Assembly: GCF_020740795.1 (NCBI RefSeq)
Contig: NC_067300.1
Span: forward strand, 930,001 to 994,000
Direction: 5' to 3'
From: Apus apus
Taxonomy: Eukaryota > Chordata > Aves > Apodiformes > Apodidae
Length of the DNA: 64,000 nt
The notes under the pieces were generated by a model, which saw only the letters and a program-made list of their open reading frames with translations, had not been told where the DNA came from and made no database searches. Each line of letters starts with the position of its first letter. Position 1 is the stretch's first letter. This document shows positions 1 through 53,745 of the stretch, piece by piece. A program made the translations under genes and the position numbers.

Positions 1-59
1 AAGGGGTAGCTTCCTAGCTGGGCCAGCTGGGTGGGCTTTGTAGCACTGTTCCAGCTGGC

Positions 60-425
60 TGAGACTCCCACCAGCACTGGAAGCCCACCACTGGCTGGAG
101 TCCATTGCCACCAAGATCCTACCAGCACTGGGATCCTACCAGAACTAGAAGCTGACCAGCATGAGGAGTCCACCTTTTCTGGGAGTACCCCAGCACCAGG
201 AGCACCCCCACCAAGAGCCCACCACCACTGAGATCTGACTAGAATGAGGAGCCCACCACCCCTAGGAGCTCACCAGAACTGGGAATCCACCCATCACTGG
301 AATCCCACCACCACTGAGATTCCACCAGAACTGGGGGCTCAGCACCCTTTGGAGTCCTCCACCACTGGGATCCACTGCCATCAGGAGCCCACCACTGCCT
401 GGAAGCCCACTACCCCTTGGAGCTT
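60..425. repeat. Degenerate minisatellite, CCACCA-rich
   Basis: Imperfect tandem units of roughly 24-27 bases repeat words such as CCACCACTGG, GGAGCCCACCA and CCAGAACTGGGA across the interval. The periodicity makes open frames in several phases that are proline, histidine and threonine rich; these are treated as by-products of the repeat, not genes. Confidence 0.7.
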
Positions 426-1679
426 CTGGGCTGGGGTGGCAGTGGCTTGGCAGAGGTGCAGGAAAGGGCCTGGCCAGTTTGCCTGCCCCAGCCCTGAGCC
501 CTCTGCCTGGCCCAGCTCCCATCCCAGTGGGTGTCTGGGGGGGGCCAGGGGGGTTGCAGCTGGCTGGAGGAGGTTGGCAGGGACACAGCCCCACACTGCC
601 TGCCCTGCACAAGGCTGGTTCTTGTTCTCCCTGCCTGGACTGCAGGCAGAGCTGGCATGGGGACCAGCAGACCCACCCCTTGTTTGCTTTGGTGGCCCCG
701 AGGCCAGCCCTGCCTGGCTGCAGAGCTGGGACCTGGTGTCACCACTTTGGCTTGGCTGGAACCCACATCCCGCAGTGGCTGCTCCATGTCCTGGATGTCC
801 CACGCTCTCTGCAGGGGCAAATGTAGTTTTGGGAGGGGAAACTGTCCCCTAGGGGTGTGGCACCTTCAACAGAGCCCCAGGCTGGCCAGGTGGCATCAGG
901 AGGGGCAAGTGGCAAGGGATGTGCTGACCTGACCTGGGCAGGGCACTGACAGGGCACAGCATCTGCCAGCAGTGCCATGTGTCACCTCTGCCTTTCGCTC
1001 TGCCTGACCTGGGGGTGACAGCAAAGCAAGCAGAGAGGCCTGGCAGAGAGCTGCCTGCCAGGAACTCCACGGGGACTAAGCTGGGGGTGGCAGGAAAGCC
1101 GAGGAGTGGGCAGGGGAGGGCAGGGGATGCTACCCCAGACCTCAGTGGGGCTCTGCATGACACAGACAGCTGCCTGCAGGGTCCCATGGGTGCTCCCCGA
1201 GTGCATTTCATCTTTGCAGGGTGCTCAGGGGTGCGGAGGGTGGTGCTGGCTGGTGCCACCTCTTATGTTCACAGTGTGGGGGGGTGGTGTTCAGCTCTGG
1301 CTCCTCTGGATCAGACCTTTGCACTCCCCAGGGGGTGCCGCTCCCCATCCTGCTGGCCAAAGGTCCCTGTAGCTCCCGGGGATGAGTCCTGGGATGAGGA
1401 AAAGACATTTCCCACCCATGTTTGTCATTACAGATCACAGATAAGCCTGCCCTGTGTCCCCATTGAGATGTTTTGGCAGAGCTCAGGGGCTGGAGCAGGG
1501 CAGGAGGGCAGGCAGGGGGTCGGGTTGTGTGTGTATTTCTGCAAGGAGAGGCAGCCAAGGGGGGTCACTGCCCCTGGGCAGTGAGTGACCCCTGGGCCCC
1601 TCAGGTGTGCACTGAGCCAAGCCCACCCTCTCATCCATCGGGCCCAAGCTCTCCTTGGGCTGGGCTTTCAGTACTTAAA
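426..1679. other. Gene-free GC-rich stretch
   Basis: No recognisable coding exon, RNA gene or repeat was seen on either strand. Overlapping open frames in all phases reflect low stop-codon density in GC-rich avian DNA and none resembles a family I know. Confidence 0.4.
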
Positions 1680-2010
1680 GGGGGCCTATAAGAAAGATGG
1701 GGACAAACTTTTCAGCAGGGCCTGTAGTGACAGGGCAAGGGGTGAGGGTTGTAAACTGAAGGAGGGGAGATTTAGATTAGATATAAGGAAGACATTTTTT
1801 ACAGTGAGAGTGGTGAGACACTGGCCCAGGTTGCCCAGAGAGTTGGTGGATCCCTGGAAACATTCAGGGTCAGGTTGGATGGGGCTGTGAGAAGCCTGAT
1901 AAAGTTGAAGGTGTCCCTGCTCGCTGTGGGTGGGGGGTTGGACTAGATGGCCTTTAAAGGCCACTTCCAACCCCAGCCACTCTGTGATTTGAGCCAGTCT
2001 GTGATTTGAT
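1680..2010 (+). mobile_element. CR1 LINE, 5'-truncated
   Basis: The stretch starts with the CR1-like GGGGCCTATAAGAAAGATGG and carries the typical 3' region (an AGGTTGCCCAGAGAG-like word, GGTTGGACTAGATGG, then CCACTTCCAACCCCAGCCA). It ends in two TCTGTGATTTG-type terminal repeats. Only the last few hundred bases of a CR1 element are present and no functional reading frame remains. Confidence 0.9.
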
Positions 2011-4963
<2,953 letters not shown>

Positions 4964-5324
4964 GCGTGAGGAGGAGACTGCTGGGCTCCTGGGATGCAGT
5001 CTGGGACCACTTCTGGGGACACCCACACCATGGGCAGTAGCAGTGGGGCAGCCTGGGATGGGCTGCAGCTTGCTCAGGGCTTGCTGTCCATCCTGCCAGG
5101 ATTTGGAGTGCGACAGAAGGATGGGGATACCCCCACCCCCTCATCCTGCCCACTCTTCCCTCTGACAACGGATGTCCCTGACCCAGGACTTGCTCATGCC
5201 TGGCTTCTCTGCTTTGCAGCAGGGACACAGCCACCGAGCAGATCCCAGGCAGGGGACACAGGAGCCTGGCACGACACAATGATGCTCCAGGGATTATGTC
5301 CTGCACCCCAAAAGCTTTGTGCCT

Positions 5325-5330
5325 ATTAAA
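5325..5330 (+). terminator. Poly(A) signal ATTAAA, likely RNF224 3' end
   Basis: ATTAAA lies about 360 bases after the RNF224 stop and is followed by a T/G-rich stretch (TTGCTCTGTTGG) suited to act as the downstream element. The cleavage site would be near 5345. This is the first good poly(A) signal after the gene. Confidence 0.55.
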
Positions 5331-5345
5331 AATTGCTCTGTTGGC

Positions 5346-8300
5346 CCTGCTGGGCTGCATGTCTTGGTCATATTTGCCAGCAAGCCTTGGGCTAGCCCGG
5401 GGCAAGTCCTCCCTGTGGAGGGCAGGACAGGGAGAGGGGACCTGCTCTGCCGGATTGCTTTGCTTTAAGTGTTTGCTCTGTTGGCCTTTTGCATGAGAAA
5501 TGCGGGCATTGGGGGTAGCTTGGCAGCTGAAATTGAGGGTGGGAGAGTCTATGGGAGCTCTGGCTGGTTCTCATGCTCCGTGGCTTGTGCCAGTTTGTTT
5601 TTTCCTGCCTGCCCCTCTTCCCACCTCCCTGCCTGCACACCTGCGTGCAGACCCTACAGAACTGCTCCTGCTCTTTTTCCAGGTCATGTCTTTGCAGGGC
5701 TTTCCCTGCCTTCCCTCAAACAGGGGGTGCAGGGATGAGAGCCCAGACAGCTGGGGTGGGGTTAACTGAGGCCAAATGGGGTGCCCCAGGGCGATACTAA
5801 CACTGCTCCTGGTCAGGGCTTGGTGTTGCCTGGGCAGTTCTTGTGGTTCCTCAGAACCCATTTTCTGCATCCATTTTCCATGTGGTTTCTGAGTTCTTGC
5901 AATATCCCAGCACCAGACACCACCCTAGCCTCTGCCTCCCTGGGGCCAGCACTGATCTCATGCCCCCCAGGCAGTCCTGGTCCCTGGCTGTGGGTGCCAG
6001 GGTGGCAGCCAGAGGAGTCCAGCACCCAACCTGTGCTCAGCACCCACACCATGCACAGCACCTGTGCACTATTCTGCCTCTTGGTGTCACTTGCCATAAA
6101 AACGCCAGCCCTGGGATGTCCCTGGCAGGGCTGAGATGTTCCCAGCAGACCCAACCTGGGGAGCTCCAGTCATAGAAGCAGAAGTACTAAGGATATCCCA
6201 GGGCAGAGGTGCCTAGTGAGGAGAGTAGAAGCATGATGTGGTTCAGGGACTCCAGGCAGGAGGAATCTGCCTGCCTTGGATCTTTAATTAAATGGAAAAA
6301 TGCAATAAATTAGAGACTTCAAGTCCCACACTTGGGTCACAACAACCCCAGGCAAAGCTCCAGGCTTGGGCTGGAAAGTGCCTGGCAGAAAAGGACCTGG
6401 GGGTTTGGTCAACAGCAGCTGAATATGGGCCCTGGGGCCAGGCTGTGCCGTTCCCTGTGGGGACAAAAGCCCCAGAGGAGACATTGCAGTGGGGTGCTGG
6501 TGGGTGCAGCCCTGGCTGGAGGGGGGACCTGGGCTCTTCCTGCAGGGTGCTGGGTCCCTCGTTCCAGAGAAGGGGACAGTGACAGGGACCCCCACTCTGC
6601 TGAGCACTGAGGGAATGTATGAAGAGACAATGGTGTCACTGCAGGGGTACAGGACCCCAAAGGGGTCACCAGCCAGCAGCTCCAGTGGGCTGCAGCAAAC
6701 ACGTGCAAAACAGGAGTGGAGTCAGGCACCACCAGCACCAACCCTGTCCTTGGCTGGTGTCCCCAGCAGGCAGGACACTGGGGACATCTCCATTGCAGTG
6801 TGCCATGGGAGTGGGCAGCAGGCTGGCAGTGAGGGGGTGGCAGTGGAGCTAAGATGGGTTTGCATTCTCCTGGGCTCTCTGAGCACAAAAGTTGGAAGTG
6901 GCCTCACTTTTAACAGTTTTTGCTTATTTTTCCCAATGAATTTTGCACTTCTCACCTGACCCCCAGTGGCTGCAGGCAGTGGGTAGAAAGAGCATGTTGG
7001 GACAGGGGTCCCTAAAAATTAATTTCTCCATACATCTGGCAGCTGCTGGTGGGATGAGCTGGTGCTGCAGCTCCACGTGGCTGCAGGTTCATGCCCTGCT
7101 TCAGGGCTGGGCTGGAGGATTCCTCTGAATTATTTCCAGATGGGGATTAATGCAGCAAACTGAGTTTGCTGCAGGATAGATAAACAAACCAAAGCTCCTC
7201 TGGCTGCTATTAATAGATCGCCTGCCTGCTGCTCCTGTCCCAGATTTGGGAACATCCTGCTCCTGGCCTGGGGTGCAGCCACGCACTGCTTTCCTGCCTT
7301 CCAGCCCTTTGGCCATGTGGCAGAGGTGACAGGGACCATCTGGGATCTTGATGGTCCCAAAGCTGCTGCAAGGCTGTGAGCAGAGGCAGTGTCCTTGCTC
7401 TGGGTCCCTGCTCCAGGCTGTGGGTGGGATGAGGAGCTGCCAGCCCTGCCTGCTGAACTCTGTTAGGGACAGTGGGTGCTGGGAGGTGACATCTCTCCAG
7501 CCTTCTGCTTCAGGACTTCGGGCAGCTTTGAAACAAAGGCAGGTGTAAACAAGGTGTAAGCAGACTTTGAGCCCTCTTGTGCTGGCACTGCTGTGCCAGG
7601 GTGAGCGTAAACAAGTTTTGGGTGGCTGCAGCCCAAGGAGATCACCTTTCCCACGCCTTCCCCTGTTGGGGTTCTGGGTTGTCCCCCCATGTGCACACAG
7701 ATGTGTGATCCTGCTGAGGAGGAGGGAGGTGGCCCGTGGGACTTGTGTCCCAGTCCTCCTCACTTTGGCATGGCTTATGGTCTCCTGCCAGGGGTGGGCT
7801 CAGTGGGTGGCCTGTGGCTCCCAGCAGAGTTCCTAGCTGAGCACCTCTGGACATGGTAGGCCAGCACAGAAGATGGGGTTAGACCTGCTGATGAAGTAAT
7901 TTAATCTTTGTCCCAGCCCAGCCAGCTGGGTCCTGGCTCCACACCCCCTCTGCCCCTGGCTGGTGTGGCAGCACACCCCTGGGGTGTCCCGGGGGGGAGG
8001 AGGGAGGCCAAGAGATGGGTCTGGCTTTGCCTTTCTCCAGCTCTCCAGCCTGCAGCACGCACAAGCAGTTAATCCCAGGCCACAGAGAGCTGGCGCTCAC
8101 CTGGCTGGAGCAGCGCCTGGCAGAGGGAGGGACCAGGGCCCGGCTCACACCTTTGCCAGAGCAGGCATCACTGCGAAAATATTTGCTGAAAAAAACGTGG
8201 CTCCACCCTGAAGGAAAACCGGGTCTGGGACTGCAGGCAGAGAGTGGCAGCGAGCCGGGGAATGTGTGGGGCTGCAGGGAGCCCAGCACCTCCCGCCCAC

Positions 8301-8432
8301 TGCCCAGCGCCCCCGCTCAGCACCACCAGGCTCCATCGAAGCTGCCGGCAGGCTGGGCAAGGCGGTGGGCACTAGGGATCCTGTCCAGGGAGGAATCCTG
8401 GCACCGGAGGTCTGGGAGCTCTGGGCAGAGCC
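5346..8432. other. Intergenic stretch between RNF224 and LRRC26
   Basis: No coding exon or CR1 copy is recognisable. The final few hundred bases (about 8000-8432) should contain the LRRC26 promoter and 5' leader, but no TATA box or other clear core element stands out. Open frames in this interval are short and unlike known proteins. Confidence 0.4.
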
Positions 8433-8970
8433 ATGGGCAGGGTGCTGGGCTGCCTGCTGCCCTGCCTGCTCCTCCTGCAGCCGCTGCCCTCACCAGCCTG
8501 TCCCGCCGCCTGCCGCTGCTTCTCGGGGCAGGCTGACTGCAGCCAGCACGGGCTCCGGGAGGTGCCCCAGGGCCTCTCGACTAACACCAGTGCCCTGTGG
8601 CTGGGCTACAACTTCATCACGGCGCTGGGGCCGGGCTCCTTCCCTCCCCTGCCGGAGCTGCTGCTGCTCAGCCTGCCCCACAACCACCTGGAGCTGATCC
8701 ACAGCCAGGCGCTGGTGGGGCTGGGGGCTCTGCGGGACCTGGACCTCAGCAACAACCACTTAACTGTGCTGAGCCCCAAAACCTTCCTGCCCCTGACCAG
8801 TCTGGTCACGCTCAACCTGGGCAGCAACTGGCTGGTGGAGCTGGAGCCTGGGGTGGTGAGCGCCCTGCCCCAGCTCCGAGCCCTCCTCATGCAGGACAAC
8901 CCCTGGGTGTGCAGCTGCCGCATCCGGCCCCTCTGGCGCTGGCTCAGCCACAACAGGGAGAAAGTGCAAG
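8433..8970 (+). CDS. LRRC26: LRRC26 coding exon 1
   Basis: It encodes the signal peptide, LRR N-cap, repeats and the first half of the C-cap (residues 1-179 plus one base). The donor is GTGAGT at 8971. The frame stays open past the donor to 9335, but that extension has no resemblance to the family. Confidence 0.88.
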
Positions 8971-10131
8971 GTGAGTGCCCCGAGGACCGTGTCCCCAAGC
9001 CCCCCACCTGCTCCACACTGCTTGGCCAACCTGTTGGGGCTGAGGCAGGACCCGGCACCCTGGGTGCTTGCCTGGTTGATGCCCACAAGGGTACAGTGAG
9101 GATCTCCAGGACCCGTTGTCCTCTGACCACTGCAGCTCTTGTGTCTGCTTGGGTAGATGCAGCCCTGGGTCTGGTGCCTGGTGCCCACCCTTGGTCACCA
9201 GCAGGGGTTGCCTGGGGTGTGTCTCAGCAAAGGGCACCCAGCACTGTCCCCAGCAGTAGGATCTGTCCTGTGACATTGAGGGCAAGGTGTGCTGGGCAAT
9301 GGGCACCTGTGTGTCAGGGTGGGCATCACTGCTGACCCAGCCAGGACTCAGTGCCTTCAGCCCCTTCCCCAAAGCCTTATTGAGCACCTACATTTCTTCC
9401 TCCGGGTACCTCAGGGAGAGACAGCTCTGCCAGCAAGGTCTCCCTCTCCACTGTCACCCACTTGTGCTTGCTTCCAGCTCAGAGGCATGCCTGTCTCTTC
9501 AGAGACTCTTCTGTTTCTTCTGGGACCTTTTGTGGCATCTCCAGGCTGGCTGCTCACTGCTCCCCACTTCTGTCCCCTGTGAGCCAGGCCAACCCCCCTT
9601 CCCTACCCCATCGACCACTCTGCCACAAACTTATTTTCCAGTGCCCCCTCCAGCAGTGTGCCCACATCCCCATCCCACTCCCCGGGACACAGGATGTAGG
9701 TGCACCCTGAACCCTCACTGCTCTCCTTCTTTGTACCCTGCCCTAGGAGATCTTGGTCAGTTTGGTCCGTGTCCTCCTGCCCTGGTCCCTTCTGTCCCAT
9801 ACAAACCTGACATCCTCTCTGTCCTTGACACTGGCTTGTCCAATGTACCTGTCAGCACCGCTTTTCTCTTCCAGAGAAGACTCTGCTCCTCTGCAAAGCC
9901 CCAGAGCAGCTAAAGAATTATCCCATCATGGCCTTCGGGAATGAGTCCTTCAGGCAATGTCAGGAGACGTCACTGTCCTTCCAGCAGTATATCACCTTCT
10001 TGATCATTGGACCATTCTCCTTCGTGGCCAGCATCTTCTTCTGTACCTTCATGGGTTCCATCACAGTGGTTTACCAGAACTTGCGCAGGGAACCCTTCAG
10101 GAGGAGACCCCGTGTCTGCAGGAGCCGCTGA
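8433..10131 (+). CDS. LRRC26: Leucine-rich repeat-containing protein 26, BK channel gamma subunit (two coding exons)
   Basis: Joined exons 8433-8970 and 9875-10131 encode 264 residues. The order is signal peptide (1-22, leucine rich), cysteine-rich LRR N-cap (C23, C27, C29, C36), about four full leucine-rich repeats (residues 50-148) plus a partial fifth, an LRR C-cap (C160, C162, C186, C208), one transmembrane helix (about 219-245) and a short basic tail (LRRE then RRRPR). This is the architecture of the LRRC26/38/52/55 family, which shift voltage activation of the BK (KCNMA1) potassium channel; in LRRC26 the membrane helix and adjacent positive charges matter for this, and both are kept here. 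Position tail to tail with GRIN1 favours LRRC26 over its paralogues. The protein is about 70 residues shorter than the human one as I remember it, through one fewer repeat and a shorter tail. The intron has a GTGAGT donor and a pyrimidine-rich acceptor. Confidence 0.88.
9875..10131 (+). CDS. LRRC26: LRRC26 coding exon 2
   Basis: The acceptor TTTTCTCTTCCAG ends at 9874, and the split codon G|AG restores the frame. The exon encodes the rest of the C-cap (with cysteines C186 and C208), the transmembrane segment and the basic cytoplasmic tail, ending in TGA at 10129-10131. Confidence 0.87.
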
Positions 10132-10454
10132 GAGAGGGTGGCCAGGCTGTAGTCCTGGGCAGGAGGTGGTCCATGCCCTTCTCCAGCTGTCTGCACCCCC
10201 CTGCTGTAAACAATTCTCTGTGGACCAGTGAGTGGATGTTCTGTTCCTGGAAATCACTTTTCTTCCTCCTCCCAGAGTCCCCCAGGAGGATGCCACACTC
10301 CAGCTCCGGGCATGGCTTGACTGCAGCTGCTCTCAGTGTCTCAAGAGGCTGCCCCAGGCCACCTCAGACCTGCACATCTCTTTCATGAGGGTTGCCAGGT
10401 GATTCTTCTCCTCCAGCTCACCCTGTCCTGCCCCTCCTGCTGCCCAGGGACTCA

Positions 10455-10880
10455 TTGTCTGTTTTGGAATGCACCATGCGCCTCTGGGTGCCTTTTGGTG
10501 CATCCTGGGTGCCCCGATGTGCATCTCAGGACACCCCATATTCCTCTGGGTGCCTTTCAGTGCACCCCAGGAGTCTCTACGTGCCTTTCAGTGCAGCTCT
10601 GGAGACTCCACATGCCTTTCAGTTTGCCCCAAGCCCTCCTTTGGCCTTTTGGTGCCCCAGCACTCCCCAGCTGCCATTCAGTGACCCCAGAACCCTTTCC
10701 ATGACTTCAGGACCCCTTGGCTTGGCTTTTTGTGCACCCAAATGCTATCTGTTTGACTTCCTGTGTCCTGACAGGCATTGGTTTACCCTTTGCTGTGCCT
10801 CAGAGCTCTCTTTGTGCCTTTTGGTGCACCTGAAGATCTCTGGGTACTTCTGGAGCACTTCAGAGCCTCCACGGGACATT
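10455..10880. repeat. Degenerate minisatellite after LRRC26
   Basis: About ten diverged units of roughly 35-45 bases share words such as GTGCCTTTTGGTGCA, TGCCTTTCAGTGCA and CCTCTGGGTGCC. The array lies in what is probably the 3' untranslated part of LRRC26, and its periodicity creates a spurious open frame of 220 residues. Confidence 0.65.
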
Positions 10881-11634
10881 CAGAGAGCCCTAGACCCCTC
10901 CATGTGCTGCCCAAGGACAGGACAGGTTCCAAAAATGTTTCTTTTGGTATTTTTTTCTTTCCCTGAGAGGGGGCTGGTGGTGCTGAGAAAGCTCAACCAA
11001 CAACCAAGGTCTGGGGTGGGGCTGAGATTTAAGGTGAGGGTTGGAAGGAGGTGAAGCCTCAAGCTCTCACTGATGTAGTTCAGCAAAGGCTGCCAAAGGG
11101 AGGGTGAGGCTGCACGGGGGTTCCCCTCCCAGTAGCTTTTCCCTGAGGCTAAAGCTCAACCAAAGCCAAGCTCTGGGATTAGCTCCGTGATGGAAGTGGG
11201 GACAAAAACCTGTGTGGGTTTACAGCACTGAGCCTGCAGCCCTGGCTGCTGCCTCACCCCCTGCCTCGCACAGAGAGGGGCTGGGGCTGCCCCTGAATCT
11301 CCCTGCCCTCCTGCCCTTCCCCACAGAAACACCCCTCCCCAGCACTGCTTGGAAATGCTTAGTGAGCACACTGGGAGAGGGCCTGGGAGGAGCTGGAGTT
11401 GTGCTCCAGAGGAAGGCACAAGCTGGGGTGACAAAGCCTCTCTCCAGGGTGAGCAACAGCCCTTCCTGACGTCAGGCCTGACCCACTGCACAGCAGTAAG
11501 AGTCAGGAGATGACTGTGGCCACCAGCCTCCCCCTCCAGCTCCAGCTCTCACCCGTGCCAGAGCTGTGGCACAAGCCAGGGATGTGGTGGGAGTGAGTGC
11601 ATCCTTTGGCAAGGGCTAAACAAACAGTGCAGAG

Positions 11635-11640
11635 AATAAA
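11635..11640 (+). terminator. Candidate LRRC26 poly(A) signal AATAAA
   Basis: This is the first AATAAA on the + strand after the LRRC26 stop. A GT-rich stretch (ATTGTGGCTTGCTTCC) follows within 30 bases. It implies a 3' untranslated region of about 1.5 kb. A second AATAAA at 12463 is a possible distal site. Confidence 0.4.
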
Positions 11641-12462
11641 CCAAATGTCACCTCCATTGTGGCTTGCTTCCATTTTAACTTTCAAGACAGAAACCAACCC
11701 CACATGCTGCCATCAGCTCTGCTCCCTCTCGGCTCTTCCTGCAGTACCTCTCCCCAGGCAGGGGTGTGAGGGCTGCAGGACCTCAGCCAGGATCAGGTGC
11801 CTTTCCCAGGAGCAAGCCCAGTGCTCCCAGACCCTCTCCAGGGACAGCGCTCGGTCCTGCCCCAGAAGGCCTGGGCTCCCCATTTGGAGCAGGGACCTCG
11901 CTTGCCATCCTGCGTGGCTACCTGAGCCCCACACCTCCTCCCAGATGGTCCTGAGGTTGAGACCTCCATCGAGGTTGTGCTGGTGGTCTCAGCCCATGGG
12001 GACCATGCTGTCAGTGAGTGATGCTGCTGCAGTTCAGCCCAGGGGAGCTGCCTCCCTGTTCTGGAAATCCCTCTGGACACCTCCTATGTCTGGAATCATC
12101 CTGAAGGCCAGCCCTGTTGGCCAGTCCAATGCTGGCTCCCAGGAGGTCCCAGAGGACCCTTTGCTGCTCCGTGGAGGTGGGAGAGAGCCAGCGGTCATGG
12201 TGCTGGCATTTGGACAGTTTCAGACTGTCTCCAGCTCTCCGCAGCCACTGCCAGCCCTGTCCCCCCCACAAGCCCTTCAGGATGTCACTTCCCTCCCAGT
12301 CTTCCCCACAGCTCCTGGCCTTTCTCCCTGCTGGCTTCTCTGTCCCTCCGCCTTTTACTGTTTGCAAACCCTGCAGCAGTGCTGGGTGAGGCTCTGATTC
12401 AGCCCAGGGCTCCCTGCCAGCTTTGCCAGAAGGAAGAGATGGAAAGAGGTACACAGCACCGG

Positions 12463-12497
12463 AATAAACCACTTCACAATCCAGTTTAGACTTTACT
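12463..12497. terminator. Convergent poly(A) region between LRRC26 and GRIN1
   Basis: On the minus strand, AGTAAA at 12492-12497 is followed by a GT-rich stretch (GGTGCTGTGTACC) and is the best candidate for the GRIN1 3' end, with cleavage near 12470. On the + strand, AATAAA at 12463-12468 could serve as a distal LRRC26 signal. The two signals lie about 25 bases apart in opposite orientation. No AATAAA or ATTAAA was seen on the minus strand between here and the GRIN1 stop. Confidence 0.4.
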
Positions 12498-14057
12498 GAG
12501 CTCTTGCAAAAACTTGATATTCATGTTACATTGACGTATAAAGTAGAATGGGTCCAATTTCTCAGCTGGAGCAGGATGAACTTGATGGAGCCACTGCAGT
12601 CAGTGGGATGATGCTCACAGACCTTAGCTGCCACCTGAAAATCCTGCCTGTGAGGGCTGTCAACCCTCCAGGGAAGCCCCCTCTGCTCAGCTGGGGCAAG
12701 GAGAAGGCAGTTCATGCCACTGGGGCTTGGTACTACGTTGCAGGTGGGTTTTCCACCTTAGCAGGAGGTGGGAAGTGATGCTGCCCATGCTCTGCTGCTC
12801 ATCACCAGCCTGGCTGGTGCCTCCACACTTGCTCACAGCACCCATGGGGAGGGGGCTTGGGGACACTGGCAGGTGGGCATGTGTGCTGGTGGGGAGGAAG
12901 GTGTGGGGAGGAAGGGCACCAGCATGTCTTGTTTGGTTCCCTTCTCCTGAACTGGGATCCAGTTTCCATGTCTCCAGGTCTGGGCAGATGCAGCCACATG
13001 AGCTAGGTCTTCAGGGCTGCCGTGGGAGCTGCTGCTGAGCTTGAGCTGCAGGTGCACATGGCAGGGAAGCTGCCAGGGCCTGTTGTGGGCAGGCTGGGTG
13101 GCCACTGTGGCCACCACAGCACACAGCAAACCACTACTGGCCAGCAGCATCTCTCCTTGCATTGCTGGTGCTGAGGCAGTGTGGAGCTTGGCTGAAGGTC
13201 AGTGCAACCATCCAGAGCCGTTCCCTGTCGTGCTGTTCCTGGCCAGGAGAGCCACAGTGAGGGTGAGAGAGCTACATGCTGCCCATGGCCAGGTCCTGGG
13301 GATGTCTTTTATCAGGAGAGGTGGGAAGCCAGGGTGTTGGCTGACAGCCTGTTAATGAGGTCCAGGCACCAGGTTTAGCAGAGGAGTGTGGGCTGCAGGG
13401 CTGGGAGGACTCCTGCTTCACACAGGCCACACAGAGGAGCCAAGCCACAGCCACGGGCTGGTGGGAGTGAGGTCCATCCTGTGAGGAGGAGAGCACACAC
13501 CTTTCATCCCTGCTGCACAACAAGGGTCCCTTGGCACAGCAGGAACATTTGGCCCAACCTGCTGAGCCGTGCCAGCTGCTCCAGCTGCTTCGGACCACTG
13601 GAGCCCTCCGGGATGGTGGGAGACGTGAAGCACATGTCTGAGGAGCTGTGTGTGTGCTGCAATGCCTGAAGTCTGCAAAGTGAAGCATGTGTTTGTATTC
13701 TGGCCCCAGCTCTTCCCCGCTGCTGTGGGAGAGCAGACACTATGTGCCTTTCAAAGTCCTTTCCCCTTGCACGTCACCAGTCAGTGGCAATACCAGTTAT
13801 CAACAGCACTGGTTGGAAGCAGTTATCTCTGTACAGGGAAGTCCAAACCGTGTCCTGGTTCTGCCGTGTGTCCTGGGGCATGGGAGTGGCAGCAGGCCTG
13901 GGAAGGGAGGGAGATATACAATGAAGTCACCGTGTATGGATGAAGGATGTTTTTCTCCCATCTCACCCAGAAGAACCCATCAGTGTCCCTGGAAAGGCAG
14001 TCCTGGCTGTGCCTTCCTACTGTGTTGGGCAAGGACTGATGGCCCTCGGGGAGAAGG
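12470..14057 (-). other. GRIN1: Probable GRIN1 3' untranslated region
   Basis: This stretch of about 1.6 kb lies between the C2' stop codon and the first plausible minus-strand poly(A) signal. It is free of CR1 copies. Short open frames inside show no homology that I recognise. The extent is inferred from the signal only. Confidence 0.45.
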
Positions 14058-53589
<39,532 letters not shown>

Positions 53590-53745
53590 CGGTTACGATG
53601 CCCCATCCCTGGCAGTGTTGAAGGGCAGGTTGGATGGGGCTTGGAGCAGCCTGGGCTGGTGGGAGGTGTCCCTGCCCATGCAGGGGGTTGGAACTGGATG
53701 ATCTTTAAGGTCCCTTCCGAGCCAAACCAGTCTGGGATTCTATGA
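53590..53745 (+). mobile_element. CR1 LINE 3' end
   Basis: It carries CCCATCCCTGGCAGTGTTGA, GGTTGGAACTGGATGATCTT and the terminal GATTCTATGATC. It lies about 760 bases upstream of the GRIN1 start codon. Confidence 0.9.

Noticed and set aside
8971-9335. Continuation of the LRRC26 frame beyond exon 1
   Set aside because: It passes a strong GTGAGT donor, loses family resemblance at once and lacks the transmembrane segment, which is found in exon 2.
11945-12013. Possible small exon with CCCAG before and GTGAGT after (reading DGPEVETSIEVVLVVSAHGD)
   Set aside because: Splice-like ends and an open frame occur, but no partner exons or family resemblance were found. I also looked for TMEM210, a neighbour in mammals, without success.
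11597-12397. Plus-strand open frame of 266 residues between LRRC26 and GRIN1
   Set aside because: Composition is random-looking, with no domain, signal or conserved motif, and it lies where 3' untranslated sequence is expected.
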